Source: Aurantimonas manganoxydans SI85-9A1
GTDB lineage: Bacteria > Pseudomonadota > Alphaproteobacteria > Rhizobiales > Rhizobiaceae
DNA length: 64,000 nt
Direction of reading: 5' to 3'
Assembly (NCBI RefSeq): GCF_000153465.1
Contig: NZ_CH672387.1
Span: 2,519,903 to 2,583,902, forward strand
The notes beneath the pieces were generated by a model, which saw only the letters and a list, made by a program, of their open reading frames with translations, had not been told where the DNA came from and did no database searches. The position numbers and the translations under genes are program-made. Below are positions 17,854 to 27,157 of the stretch, one piece after another. Numbering within the stretch: position 1 is the first letter of the stretch; the number at the start of each line of letters is the position of its first letter.

Positions 17854-18954
17854 TCAGGCGACCGGCGCCGGCTCGGGATATTCGCCCTTCAGCGCGCGGG
17901 CATGGGTGACCGCCAGCCCCAGGACGATGACGCCGCCGGCCTGATGGGCCAGCGCCCAGTCGATGGGCACGGCCAGAAGCAGGGTCGTGATGCCGATCAG
18001 CGCCTGCACGAAAACGGCGGCGAAGAGCAGGATGGCGCGCTTCGTATGGACGCTGCCCGCCGCCTGCAGCAGGGACGCGACCGCGTGGATCGCGACCACC
18101 GCGAACAGCACATAGGCGCCGATCCGGTGCATGAACTGCACCGTCATGACGTTCTCGAAGAAGTTCCGCCAGGCCGGGTCCATGACGAACAGGCCGCCGG
18201 GGATCAGGGCGCCGTCCATCAGCGGCCATGTGTTGAAGGTCAGGCCGGCATTCAGGCCGGCGACCAGGCCGCCCATGTAGATTTGCGCGAGCGCCAGCAG
18301 CGCGATCAGCGCCGCAACGCTCGCCGAGCCGCGCGACGGCGGCATGTCGAAGCGTTTCGGCGCCAGCCCCCGCGCCACCCAGATGATCGCGGCGAAGATC
18401 ACGCAGGCGATCGTCAGATGCGTCGCCAGCCGGTACTGGCTGACATCGGTGCGCTCGGTGAGGCCCGAGGCGACCATCCACCAGCCGACGGCGCCCTGCA
18501 GGCCGCCAAGGGCGAGAATGCCGACGAGACGGGGTTTCAGGAACGGCTCGATGCGGCCGGTCAGCCAGAAGAAGGCCAGCGGGATCGCGAAGACGAAGCC
18601 GATCGCGCGGGCCAGGAAGCGATGCGCCCACTCCCACCAGAAAATCGTCTTGAACTCGTCGAGGCTCATGCCGAGGTTGAGCTGCTGGTATTGCGGAATG
18701 TGCTTGTAGAGCTCGAATTCCTCGTCCCATTCGGCCGCCGAAAGCGGCGGGACGATGCCGTGGATCGGCTTCCATTCGGTGATCGACAGGCCGGACTCGG
18801 TCAGCCGGGTGGCGCCGCCGACGAGCACCAGCGCGAAGATCAACAGCGCGGTGACATAGAGCCACCAGCGGATCGCGGCGCGGTCGCGCAGACGGGGAGA
18901 CCGGGCCACGGGGCCGGCGGCGGAATGGGAGATCGTCGTCATGTCGCGTGCCAT
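17854..18954 (-). CDS. ctaA: Heme A synthase
   Basis: About 366 residues with eight hydrophobic segments. CtaA hydroxylates the C8 methyl of heme O to give heme A for cytochrome oxidase, in the inner membrane. Conserved: GGATRLTESGLSITEWKPI, FWWEWAHRFLARAIG (heme-ligand His), TDVSQYRLATHLTIA (His), NTWPLMDGALIP, QFMHRIGAYVLF (His) and ALAHQAGGVIV (His). Two ATG codons (18954, 18942) are possible; neither has a clear ribosome site. The frame that extends to 19230 adds unconserved sequence. Confidence 0.93.
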   Translation of the reverse strand: MARDMTTISHSAAGPVARSPRLRDRAAIRWWLYVTALLIFALVLVGGATRLTESGLSITEWKPIHGIVPPLSAAEWDEEFELYKHIPQYQQLNLGMSLDEFKTIFWWEWAHRFLARAIGFVFAIPLAFFWLTGRIEPFLKPRLVGILALGGLQGAVGWWMVASGLTERTDVSQYRLATHLTIACVIFAAIIWVARGLAPKRFDMPPSRGSASVAALIALLALAQIYMGGLVAGLNAGLTFNTWPLMDGALIPGGLFVMDPAWRNFFENVMTVQFMHRIGAYVLFAVVAIHAVASLLQAAGSVHTKRAILLFAAVFVQALIGITTLLLAVPIDWALAHQAGGVIVLGLAVTHARALKGEYPEPAPVA

Positions 18955-19107
18955 GTGCACCGAAAGCGGCAGGCGATCAAGCGCAGGAAAGTCGCAGGGG
19001 CGAGGCTGGCATTGGCGGCCCGGCCGGCCTAGAGGTCGGGCACGGCGACGGCGATGCGGGACGACACCCTGCCTTCGGCGCAAAGGCGCGAACAGGAGAG
19101 GCGGATC

Positions 19108-19347
19108 ATGCCGGTCAGAACCAGAAAGCTCATCGGCGCGGTCGTGCTGATCGTCCTCGTCATCGTCTATGCCGTCGTCGCGACGGCGATGGCGACGCTC
19201 TATCTGCCCACCGCCAGCGGCTGGGTGCATCTGGCGTATTTCTTCTTCACCGGAATTCTCTGGGTGGTGCCGGCGATGTTCATCATCGCCTGGATGGAGC
19301 GGGTGCCGCGCAAGGACCGGGCGGGCGGCAACGAGACGCGCCGCTGA
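19108..19347 (+). CDS. DUF2842 family small membrane protein
   Basis: 79 residues with two hydrophobic helices (GAVVLIVLVIVYAVVATAMA and VHLAYFFFTGILWVVPAMFI) and a basic tail, the usual arrangement of DUF2842, a family found in alphaproteobacteria often near the cytochrome oxidase assembly genes. Function unknown. AGGAG is 9 bases upstream of ATG 19108. Divergent from ctaA. Confidence 0.8.
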   Translation: MPVRTRKLIGAVVLIVLVIVYAVVATAMATLYLPTASGWVHLAYFFFTGILWVVPAMFIIAWMERVPRKDRAGGNETRR

Positions 19348-19356
19348 ACTTTCGGC

Positions 19357-20118
19357 TCAGTCCGGCTGATCCGGGGCGCGACGCCCCGCCCGCCGCGTGG
19401 CCGCGCACTGCATGAAGATCAGATCGTCGACGCCCAGCGACCTGAGTTCACCGGCGACGGTCGCGTAGCCGTCCGGCGTTGCCGCCTGTCCGGCCACCAC
19501 GATCGCGGTTTCCTCGTCGAGGAGTGACGGCAGGCTATCCATGCGCCGCGCATCGAGCGCGACGATGGTGCAGTCATAGGCCTCGGCGCAGGCGGCCAGC
19601 ACCAGCGTGACGTCGGGCGAATCCGGCTGCGGCGCGGCGCCCGTCGCCAGCACCACATGGCAAGCGCCTCGACTGTCGCGATGGATGATCTCGCCGAGCG
19701 GCGCCAGATTCTCGGCAAATTCGTGCAGGCCGGGACTGCCCGGCGCAATTCCCGTCTCCGCGGCGATCCGCTCCTCGCCGGTAAGATCGATCAGGATGCA
19801 GGACATGCCGGCGCGTGCGATGGCGCGGCCGAGCTCGACACCGCCGAGCCCTCCCTCCCCGCCATCGGCCGACAGCATCACCAGGCGGCCGATGGCGCTG
19901 CGATGCAGGGCCATGACGAGTTCGCGGCTGGTGACCACCTCGTCGCCATGGCGCGGCGCGGCGGGAGCGTCGGCAGGGATATCGTGCGGCATGAGCGCAG
20001 CCCTCGCTGTGCGTGATGGGACCGTCCGGTTCGCGAACCGCGCCGACGGGCGGCCGAGGCCGCGGGCGACGAAATCGCCGAGCGAGGCGCCGAGGGCGTG
20101 AATGCCGGGCCCCATCAT
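19357..20118 (-). CDS. Degenerate tyrosine-kinase / ParA-like protein of the polysaccharide locus
   Basis: About 253 residues. The segment LVMLSADGGEGGLGGVELGRAIA lies where BY-kinases and MinD-like ATPases have the Walker A loop (SxxGGEGKTT), but the invariant Lys-Ser/Thr is missing; CILIDLTGEERIAAETGI corresponds to the strand with the A' motif (normally DxD), and GLHEFAEN matches GLxDVLxG of CpsD/Wzc proteins. No C-terminal tyrosine cluster. It may be a non-catalytic regulator of polysaccharide export. Starts at ATG 20118 or 19992 are both possible, each with GAGGG upstream. Confidence 0.6.
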   Translation of the reverse strand: MMGPGIHALGASLGDFVARGLGRPSARFANRTVPSRTARAALMPHDIPADAPAAPRHGDEVVTSRELVMALHRSAIGRLVMLSADGGEGGLGGVELGRAIARAGMSCILIDLTGEERIAAETGIAPGSPGLHEFAENLAPLGEIIHRDSRGACHVVLATGAAPQPDSPDVTLVLAACAEAYDCTIVALDARRMDSLPSLLDEETAIVVAGQAATPDGYATVAGELRSLGVDDLIFMQCAATRRAGRRAPDQPD

Positions 20119-20412
20119 CGCCGGGCCCTCGCACCGGGGCAACGGCAGCCGGGCCGCATCGCGGCCGGCATGCCGCGGCGCGGCGAAAGAAGGATTGTCT
20201 GGAAACAGGGCGACATGCGCACTCCGGTGCCTGAGCTTCGCCTGCAGCCTGCCATCGACCGGTAACTGTGCCGTTAAGCGACAGTTCGGCAGCGCTCGCC
20301 AATTCCCGCTCCCGGCGCCCCGGCATTTTACGGTCGATTAACCCTAACCGTCTATCAACGGGTCATGACGGTGCGATGCCAATTCGGCCGAAGTGCCACG
20401 GGAACCTTGACC

Positions 20413-20973
20413 ATGAAGCCGAGACTGGCCTTCATCCTCGCGATCGTGATCAGCGCCCTCGCCGGCTGCGCGTCCTACAAGCCGGTGTCGCCGGCGTTCC
20501 ACGCGGCGCTCAACCAGTCCTATCGCCTGGACAGTGGCGACGTCCTGCGTGTCACCGTCTTCGAACAGGCCGGGCTCACCAATGCCTATCCGGTGGACAA
20601 GGCCGGCTATGTCTCCTTCCCGCTGGTCGGCTCGGTCCCGGCCCGCGGCCGTACCACCACCCAGCTCGAAGCCGAGATCGCCAATCGCCTGCGCGACGGC
20701 TATCTCAACGATCCCGACGTCACCGTGCAGGTCGAGACCTACCGGCCCTTCTTCATCATGGGCGAAGTCGCGACCGGCGGGCAGTACGCCTATTTCCCCG
20801 GGATGACGGTCCAGAAAGCGATCGCGGTCGCCGGCGGCTTCAGCCCCCGGGCCGAACAGGGCACCGTCGACATAACCCGCCAGGTCGGCAAGCGAATCCT
20901 GACCGGCCGGGTGCTGGTCTCCGATCCGATCCTGCCCGGCGACACGGTCTATGTCCGGGAGCGCTGGTTCTGA
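20413..20973 (+). CDS. Polysaccharide export lipoprotein (Wza/ExoF-like, short form)
   Basis: 186 residues. A lipoprotein signal with lipobox LAGC (ALAGCASYKPV), then the polysaccharide biosynthesis/export domain (YRLDSGDVLRVTVFEQAGL, YPVDKAGYVSFPLVGSVPA) and a SLBB-type domain (FFIMGEVATGGQYAYFPGMT, ILPGDTVYVRERWF). It should form or line the outer-membrane exit for an exopolysaccharide. Divergent from the kinase-like gene and followed by the initiating transferase, so these three genes are a small polysaccharide locus. Confidence 0.88.
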   Translation: MKPRLAFILAIVISALAGCASYKPVSPAFHAALNQSYRLDSGDVLRVTVFEQAGLTNAYPVDKAGYVSFPLVGSVPARGRTTTQLEAEIANRLRDGYLNDPDVTVQVETYRPFFIMGEVATGGQYAYFPGMTVQKAIAVAGGFSPRAEQGTVDITRQVGKRILTGRVLVSDPILPGDTVYVRERWF

Positions 20974-21270
20974 CACGACCCGACTGCGCCGCTGCGGGAC
21001 GACCCCGCACCGGTCCGGTGAGGCGAATGACGGTCGTCGTTCGCGGGTCACACATGCGAAACCGAGGCATCGGTTTCAGCGCGAGAAGCGGGATCAGGTA
21101 TTGCGTCCCCGCCCCTTGCCGCATTTCCAGGCAGGGCTCAAGCATATCTTAGCCCTTTGCCTCCATTCTGCGCGGTCGAGAGATCAGACGCGGCCCGCAA
21201 AGGTGGGCGCGTCGGCCACCGACCTTGCGGTCGCGGCCCGAACTGCTGGCGGAATGGGAGTCGACCAGAC

Positions 21271-22800
21271 ATGGCGAAGATCGAATCCAGCCTGCCTTTG
21301 AACGACGTGACGGTCGTCAGCTTCCCCGAGCCCGACGCGCCGGTCGAGCTGAACGCCTTCGCGGCGCGGGCGGCGGCCCAGTACAAGGACGATTTCATCA
21401 CCCCGCGGATGCTGTCGGGCATCTGGCGCGGTGTCGAGTTCGTGCTGCTGACGCTGCTCGGGCTGGCTCTCTTCGTCGGCTATGTCGGCGTTTCGACGCA
21501 TCTGTGGGAATCCTACGTCGTCCTGTCGCTGGTCGGCGCGGCGCTCGGCGTCCTCGCGATCAATCTGGCCGACGGCTACGAGATCTCGGTTCTGAAGGGT
21601 CGGGCCGCCCAGCTCTGGCGGATCGCCATCGCCTGGGGCCTGACGCTCTGCTTCCTCACGGTGGGCCTGTTCTTCCTGTTCAACGACGCGGCCTATTCGC
21701 GGTTCTGGATGGGCAGCTGGTTCGTCGGCGGCGTCGTGTTCCTGTCGATCGGCCGCCTGGCGCTGCGCGCCAAGATCCGCCGCTGGCTGCGCAACGGCCG
21801 CATGGAGCGCCGCGCGATCATCGTCGGCGGTGGTCGCGGCGCGGAAAGCCTGATCCGCAGCCTCGAGGGCCAGCCCGACAGCGACATCCGCATCTGCGGC
21901 ATCTTCGACGACCGCGACGACCGGCGTTCGCCGCCCATCGTCGCCGGCTACCCCAAGCTCGGCAATATCAGCGAGCTGGTGGAATTCGCCCGGCGCACCC
22001 GCATCGACATGCTCATCGTCACCCTGCCGCTGTCGGCCGAGCAGCGCGTCCTGTCCCTTCTGAAGCGCTTGTGGGTGCTGCCGCTGGACATCCGGCTGTC
22101 GGCGCATTCGGCCGAGCTGCGGTTTCGCCCGCGCACCTATTCCTTCGTCGGCGACGTGCCGCTGATCGACGTCTTCGACCGGCCTCTGGCGGACTGGGAC
22201 TGGATCGCCAAGCGGGTCTTCGACCTGGTCTTCGCCAGCCTCGCCATCGTCCTTCTGTCGCCGGTCTTCCTTTTGACCGCCCTCGCCGTGAAGCTGGACT
22301 CCAAGGGTCCGGTGATCTTCCGCCAGAAGCGGCACGGCTTCAACAATCACATCGTCGACGTGTTCAAGTTCCGCTCGCTCTATGCCGAGATGTCGGATCC
22401 GCTGGCCCGGCAGATCGTGACGAAGGGCGACAAACGCGTCACCCGCGTCGGCCGCTTCATCCGCAAGACCTCGCTCGACGAGTTGCCGCAGCTCTTCAAC
22501 GTGTTGCGCGGCGACCTGTCGCTGGTCGGCCCACGCCCCCATGCCGTCCACGCCATTTCCAGCGGCAACGAGGCGTTCGTGGCCATCGTCGACGGCTATT
22601 TCGGTCGTCACAAGGTCAAGCCGGGCGTCACCGGCTGGGCGCAGATCAAGGGCTGGCGCGGCGAGATCGACCAGCCCGACAAGCTGCAGAAGCGCTTCGA
22701 GCACGATCTCTACTACATCGAGAACTGGTCGCTGCTGCTCGACCTCTATATCCTCGCCATGACGCCGATCAGCCTGTTGCGGACGAAATCGGCCTACTGA
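21271..22800 (+). CDS. Undecaprenyl-phosphate glucose phosphotransferase (WbaP/ExoY-like)
   Basis: 509 residues. Four N-terminal membrane segments (about 60-170), a central Rossmann-like region (AIIVGGGRGAESLIRSLEGQ), and a C-terminal bacterial sugar transferase domain (KRVFDLVFASLAIVLLSPVF, GPVIFRQKRHGFNNH, KTSLDELPQLFNVLRGDLSL, GPRPHA, VKPGVTGWAQIKGWRGE). It transfers a hexose-1-phosphate to undecaprenyl phosphate, the first step of exopolysaccharide repeat assembly. GGGAG precedes ATG 21271. Its stop overlaps the 3' end of cysQ by 7 bases, tail to tail. Confidence 0.9.
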   Translation: MAKIESSLPLNDVTVVSFPEPDAPVELNAFAARAAAQYKDDFITPRMLSGIWRGVEFVLLTLLGLALFVGYVGVSTHLWESYVVLSLVGAALGVLAINLADGYEISVLKGRAAQLWRIAIAWGLTLCFLTVGLFFLFNDAAYSRFWMGSWFVGGVVFLSIGRLALRAKIRRWLRNGRMERRAIIVGGGRGAESLIRSLEGQPDSDIRICGIFDDRDDRRSPPIVAGYPKLGNISELVEFARRTRIDMLIVTLPLSAEQRVLSLLKRLWVLPLDIRLSAHSAELRFRPRTYSFVGDVPLIDVFDRPLADWDWIAKRVFDLVFASLAIVLLSPVFLLTALAVKLDSKGPVIFRQKRHGFNNHIVDVFKFRSLYAEMSDPLARQIVTKGDKRVTRVGRFIRKTSLDELPQLFNVLRGDLSLVGPRPHAVHAISSGNEAFVAIVDGYFGRHKVKPGVTGWAQIKGWRGEIDQPDKLQKRFEHDLYYIENWSLLLDLYILAMTPISLLRTKSAY

Positions 22801-23612
22801 CGCCCGGACGGCCGCGGCACGATCCCCGGCCGATCGAGCAGGTCGCGATCGCCGAGCGCGATGAAATGGGGATTGCCGAAGACGTCCTCGTCCGGCGCGT
22901 GGGTGCGGCCATAGGCCAGGGGTGTCCCGTCCATGGTGATGGTCAGGCCGCCGGCCGCGCGGAGCACTGCGTCGCCGGCCGCCGTATCCCACTGCATCGT
23001 CCGGCCGAAGCGCGGATACAGGTCGGCCTCGGCTTCGGCCAGAAGGCAGAATTTCAGCGAGGAACCGACCGACTTGCGCTCGGCCACGTCGAGGCGGCCG
23101 ATATAGTCGCGGGTCGGATCGTCGAGATGGTTGCGGCTTGCAACGACATCGAGGGTGGCGCCCGCCCTGCGGCAGGCCAGCGGCGTCGCGGTGCCGTCGC
23201 GCTCGACCATGGCCGGCGTTCCGGCCCCGCCATGATAGATCGTCCCGGTCTCGGGAATGCCGACACACCCGAAGACCGGAGCCCCGTCCTCGATCACCGC
23301 GACATTGACGGTGTAGTCGGGCGTGCCGGCGATATAGCTTTTGGTACCGTCCAGCGGATCGACCAGCAGGAAGCGCCGGCCGACGGTCGGGATGTCGCCG
23401 TCCGAGAAGGCTTCTTCGGCAACAATCGGCAGGGTGCAGCCGCCGCCCTGGATGACCGCGACGATGGCCCGTTCGGCGGCCTTGTCGGCGTCGGTTACCG
23501 GAGACCGGTCGGATTTGTAGTCGACGCCGCTGCCGGTCTGGGCGCGGATCGCCGCCATGCCGGCGCGGACCGCCTCGATCATCAGCGCCGTGTCGATCCT
23601 GTCGTCGCTCAT
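22794..23612 (-). CDS. cysQ: 3'(2'),5'-bisphosphate nucleotidase
   Basis: 272 residues, inositol-monophosphatase fold. Metal-binding motifs are complete: IVAEEAFSDGD (Glu), LLVDPLDGTKSYIAGTPDYT (DPLDGT) and MQWDTAAGDAVLRAAGG (WDxAAGxA). CysQ removes the 3' phosphate of PAP formed in sulfate assimilation and polysaccharide sulfation. It is the closest family match; a general inositol phosphatase is the alternative. Start ATG 23612. Confidence 0.87.
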   Translation of the reverse strand: MSDDRIDTALMIEAVRAGMAAIRAQTGSGVDYKSDRSPVTDADKAAERAIVAVIQGGGCTLPIVAEEAFSDGDIPTVGRRFLLVDPLDGTKSYIAGTPDYTVNVAVIEDGAPVFGCVGIPETGTIYHGGAGTPAMVERDGTATPLACRRAGATLDVVASRNHLDDPTRDYIGRLDVAERKSVGSSLKFCLLAEAEADLYPRFGRTMQWDTAAGDAVLRAAGGLTITMDGTPLAYGRTHAPDEDVFGNPHFIALGDRDLLDRPGIVPRPSGRQ

Positions 23613-23776
23613 CGCGTTTCGTCCCTTCCGTGCTTGGCGCCCCGACCGGGCTAATCCGGTTCGGCCGCCCGCCGCAAGGCCCCGAAGTTCGGCCTGCGGT
23701 CACCTTTGGCTAACCGTTCGGGCGGATAGGCTCATTTGGCGCGACTTTCCTGAGGGAAAAGTAACCCCCGCGGGCG

Positions 23777-24385
23777 ATGATGCCGGCTTGCGAACCAATT
23801 CGGGGACACAAGATCACCGTGCCGTTTCGACCCGCCAGTCCGAAGAAGAGCCCGCGCAAGTCCTTCGGTCGCGACACGTCCGGCGCGACCGCGGTGGAAT
23901 TCGCCATGGTCGCCGCCCCGCTCTTCATGCTGATCTTCGCCATCGTCGAGACCTTCGTCATCTCGGCCGCCGGCATCCTGCTCGACACCGCCGTCGACGA
24001 CGTCGCCCGGCAGGTCTTCACCGGTCAGATCCAGCAGTCCGACATCAAGCCATCGGTGTTCCGCGAGAAGATCTGCGACAAGGTCGATTTCCTCTTGAGC
24101 TGCGACAAGGTGAAACTCGACCTGCGCACCATCCCGGCCTTCGCCGATATCCCCACCGACGTGCCGATGAAGCTGAAGCAGGTGGACGACAGCCAGTTCT
24201 GTTTCGACCCCGGCGCAGCCAATTCGATCACCGTGCTGCGCGCCTATTACGAATGGCCGTGGACGGCATCCTTCCTGCACAAGCTGGCCGCCGAAACCGA
24301 CGGCAACAGCGTCATGTTCTCCATCGCCGCCTTCATGAACGAGCCCTTCGGGGATCGTCTGAACAGCAATTCCAACTGCGCCTGA
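23777..24385 (+). CDS. TadE-like pilus assembly protein
   Basis: About 202 residues. After a basic leader comes the TadE motif GRDTSGATAVEFAMVAAPLFMLIFAIVETF (charged residues, then a Glu-containing hydrophobic helix processed like a prepilin), followed by a soluble domain with three cysteines. TadE/F pseudopilins belong to the Flp/Tad pilus. ATG 23777 is given but an internal GTG at 23819 is possible. The next gene, of the same family, starts 8 bases after its stop. No other tad genes are in the window. Confidence 0.8.
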   Translation: MMPACEPIRGHKITVPFRPASPKKSPRKSFGRDTSGATAVEFAMVAAPLFMLIFAIVETFVISAAGILLDTAVDDVARQVFTGQIQQSDIKPSVFREKICDKVDFLLSCDKVKLDLRTIPAFADIPTDVPMKLKQVDDSQFCFDPGAANSITVLRAYYEWPWTASFLHKLAAETDGNSVMFSIAAFMNEPFGDRLNSNSNCA

Positions 24386-24392
24386 GGGATCG

Positions 24393-24962
24393 ATGACCGC
24401 CAAATTCTTCGGCCCGCTCCGCCGCGCACGCGCCGCCCTCGCTGCCTTCGGTGGCGATCGCGGCGGCGTCGCCGCGCTGGAATTCGCCATCATCCTGCCC
24501 GGCCTGCTGCTGATCTATCTCGGCGGCTTCGAAGCCTCGAAGGCGCTGGAGGCGAGCCGGAAGGTGGAATCGACGGCGGAAACGGTCGGCAATCTCATAG
24601 CGCGCAACCGCACGATGACCGAGACGGGCCTCGAGAACATCTACAACATCTCCTCGGCGATCATGGTCCCCTTCTCCACCGACGGGCTGAAGATCGTCGT
24701 CACCACGGTGAGCGTCGACGACAAGGGCAAGGGCACAGTCGACTGGTCGCAGGCCAATACCGGCCCGGCGCTCGACAAGGGCGACCGCTACGACGTCCCC
24801 TCCGAGCTGGTCTTCGGCACCGAGACCTATCTCGTCGTGGTCAGCGTCAGCTACCCCTACAAGCCGGTCATGGATTATGGCGGGTTCTTCTCGGGCACCA
24901 CCATGGCCAAGGAATACACCTTCCGGCCGCGCATCAGCAAAAGCATCGTCTGGGAAGGCTGA
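24393..24962 (+). CDS. TadE-like pilus assembly protein
   Basis: 189 residues with the TadE helix GDRGGVAALEFAIILPGLLLIYLGGFEASKA near the N-terminus (residues about 20-50) and a C-terminal soluble domain (VVVSVSYPYKPVMDYGGFF). Operon partner of the preceding gene: an orphan two-gene tadE-type unit. ATG 24393 lies in GGATCGATG. Confidence 0.8.
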   Translation: MTAKFFGPLRRARAALAAFGGDRGGVAALEFAIILPGLLLIYLGGFEASKALEASRKVESTAETVGNLIARNRTMTETGLENIYNISSAIMVPFSTDGLKIVVTTVSVDDKGKGTVDWSQANTGPALDKGDRYDVPSELVFGTETYLVVVSVSYPYKPVMDYGGFFSGTTMAKEYTFRPRISKSIVWEG

Positions 24963-24977
24963 GCCGGCTCCTCCCGG

Positions 24978-25844
24978 TCAGCGGCGGGTGCGGTTCTCGC
25001 GCCACCAGATCGTCAGCCCACTGGCGATCAGGATCGCCGCGCCGGCCAGGAAGTTCCAGCTGAGCGGATCGCCGAGCAGCGTCACGCTGTAGATGCTGGC
25101 GAAGAAGACCTGCGCGTAGAGGAACGGCGAAAGCGCCGAGGCCGAGGCGTAGGCAAAGCCCTGCACGATGCAGAAATGACCCAGCGCCCCCAGCGTCCCG
25201 ATCGTCACCATCATGGCGAAGACCGGCCAGGTCGGCGTTTCCCAGACGAAAGGCACGGCGATGGTCAAAAGCACCGCGCCGACCGCCGTCGTGTTGAACA
25301 GGGTGGCGGCGTTCTCCTGCGGGCCCGACAGGGCGCGGGTCATCAGAAAATAGCCCGACAGGATCACCGCCGACAGAAGCGGCAACAGGAGATACGGGCT
25401 GGTGTCGGCAAAGCCCGGCCGCACGATCAGGAGCACGCCGACGAAGCCGGCGAGAACGGCCGCGATGCGCGGCACGCCGATCCGCTCGCCGAGAAAGATC
25501 ACCGACAGCACCGTGACGAGCACCGGTGCGAAGAACTGCACCGCCGTCGCGTCGGCCAGCGGCACATGCGCGAAGGACACGTACATCAGCGTCGTCGCGC
25601 ACAGCAGCGCCGCACCGCGCGCGAGCTGCAGTCCCGGGCGCTTGCTGTGCAGGAAGGACGTGCCACGCGTCCGGGCGAGCCACGCCGTCATCAGGATCGC
25701 GTGGAAGAAATACCGGGCCCAGACGATCTCGAGCACCGGCAGTTCGCCGGTGAGATACTTGCCGAACGTATCCATGGTGGCGAGCAGCAGCCCGGACAGG
25801 ATCGTCAGCAGGATGCCGGCCAGAACGCCGCTCGGCCGGGTCAT
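24978..25844 (-). CDS. DMT superfamily (EamA) transporter
   Basis: 288 residues with ten hydrophobic segments in two EamA repeats (first: LLLATMDTFGKYLTGELPVLEIVWARYFFHA; second: SGYFLMTRALSGPQENAATLFN). Such inner-membrane carriers export metabolites or amino acids; the substrate is not predictable. Convergent with the TadE-like pair. Another EamA gene is at 35619. Confidence 0.85.
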   Translation of the reverse strand: MTRPSGVLAGILLTILSGLLLATMDTFGKYLTGELPVLEIVWARYFFHAILMTAWLARTRGTSFLHSKRPGLQLARGAALLCATTLMYVSFAHVPLADATAVQFFAPVLVTVLSVIFLGERIGVPRIAAVLAGFVGVLLIVRPGFADTSPYLLLPLLSAVILSGYFLMTRALSGPQENAATLFNTTAVGAVLLTIAVPFVWETPTWPVFAMMVTIGTLGALGHFCIVQGFAYASASALSPFLYAQVFFASIYSVTLLGDPLSWNFLAGAAILIASGLTIWWRENRTRR

Positions 25845-26019
25845 CGAAGGCTGTGCGATAAGTGATGCATACGATCACTTCTGCCTTGCCGGCGGCGCGA
25901 AAGCGAGCCCGCGGGCATCAGGCCCACCGGTTTGTCCCCCGGCCGATCCGTCCCGCCATGTCCCGAAGCCTTGCCGGCGACGGGACTGGCGGGCGGGGCC
26001 GAGGAAGCAAGGACGGCGA

Positions 26020-26781
26020 TCAGATCGATCCGGCTTCGACCATGTAGTTGTTGGCGCTGCACATGGCGGCGTCGTCGGAGGCCAGGAACAGCACCACCCG
26101 CGCCACATAGACCGGCTCGATCAGGTCTGGCAGGCACTGGCGCGCCTTGTGCTTGTCGAGCGCTTCCGGATTGGCCCAGAGCTGCTTCTGGCGCTCGGTC
26201 ATGATCCAGCCCGGCACGACGGTGTTGACGCGAATCCGGTGAGGGCCGAGATCGCGGGCAAACGAGCGGGTCATGCCGTGCACCGCCGACTTGGCGGTGG
26301 TGTAGGCGGGCATGTTGCCGGCCGCCTCCCACCATGAGTTCGACCCCATGTTGATGATCGAGCCCTTGCCGGCCGCGATCATGCCCGGAGCGGCTGCCTG
26401 GATGGCGAAGAACATGTGGCGCAGATTGGTGGCGATCCGCTCGTCGAAATAGTCCGGCGTCACGTCTTCCCAGCCGTGGCGATCGTCGCGGGCGGCATTG
26501 TTGACGAGCACGGTGGCCGGTCCGTTGGCCTCGGCCAGGGCCGCGAAGGCGCGCTTCAGATCGTCGATGTCGCGCAGGTCGCAGGCCTCGAAGCGTACCT
26601 GCCGCCCGGCGCCCGTTAGTTCCCCGGCCAGCGCCGTACCGGCGTCGCGGTCGAGATCGACGAAACCGACGCGGGCGCCCTGTTCGGCGAACGCCCGGAC
26701 CGTGTCGGCGCCGATGCCCGACGCGCCGCCGGTGACGATGACGCTGGCGTTTTCGAGACTGGGATAGCTGGCAAAGCGCAT
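26020..26781 (-). CDS. SDR family sugar dehydrogenase (D-xylose 1-dehydrogenase-like)
   Basis: 253 residues, classical short-chain dehydrogenase: NAD site VTGGASGIGADTV, NNAARDDRH, Ser in INMGSNSWWEAAG and the catalytic YTTAK. Several stretches (YPSL start, ARDDRHGWEDVTPDYFDERI, NLRHMFFAIQAAAPGM, VLFLASDDAAMCSANNY) are those of Caulobacter XylB-type sugar 1-dehydrogenases, which oxidise xylose, arabinose or galactose to the lactone. AGGGGA precedes ATG 26781. No other sugar-oxidation genes are adjacent. Confidence 0.82.
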   Translation of the reverse strand: MRFASYPSLENASVIVTGGASGIGADTVRAFAEQGARVGFVDLDRDAGTALAGELTGAGRQVRFEACDLRDIDDLKRAFAALAEANGPATVLVNNAARDDRHGWEDVTPDYFDERIATNLRHMFFAIQAAAPGMIAAGKGSIINMGSNSWWEAAGNMPAYTTAKSAVHGMTRSFARDLGPHRIRVNTVVPGWIMTERQKQLWANPEALDKHKARQCLPDLIEPVYVARVVLFLASDDAAMCSANNYMVEAGSI

Positions 26782-27157
26782 GGATCGTCCCCTCTAAATC
26801 CTGTTGTAGCTCGATAGTGAACTGTTGCGGGGGCTGGTAGCATGCCGGCCATGACCGGGCGAGCCCGCCGGCCCCGCGCATCTATTGCAGCGCCAGCCCC
26901 CCGCCCCGATTGCGCAGAGCAGCCAGTTTCAGCCGTGCAACCCTTGTATCCACAAGTATTGACCGCAGCAGGCGTGGTCACGGATCGCGGCGGTCACCAC
27001 GATCCAAAGCGTAGCCATCCCTTCATGTTGCAGTGCTCACTCGACTTTCGGACTATTGCGCGATCGCAAGCCTTGCTTAGGTTTAGGCAGACTCATCGTA
27101 TGAGATAACGAGGTCATTCGGGCCAAAGCATCGCCCGCTGCACAGGCTCGCTACTTC
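26782..27157. other. Intergenic regulatory region without a gene
   Basis: 376 bases between divergent genes (the sugar dehydrogenase and the MocR regulator), less GC-rich than its surroundings. It contains dyads CTTGT/ACAAG around 26944-26957 and TTGCG/CGCAA at 27056-27069 (4-base spacer). MocR regulators usually bind direct or inverted repeats in the divergent promoter, so these are candidate sites. No RNA gene recognised. Confidence 0.5.

Noticed and set aside
21184-23703. Open frames of more than 800 codons on both strands over the WbaP-like gene
   Set aside because: Shadows caused by high GC content; their translation is arginine- and glycine-rich with no domain.
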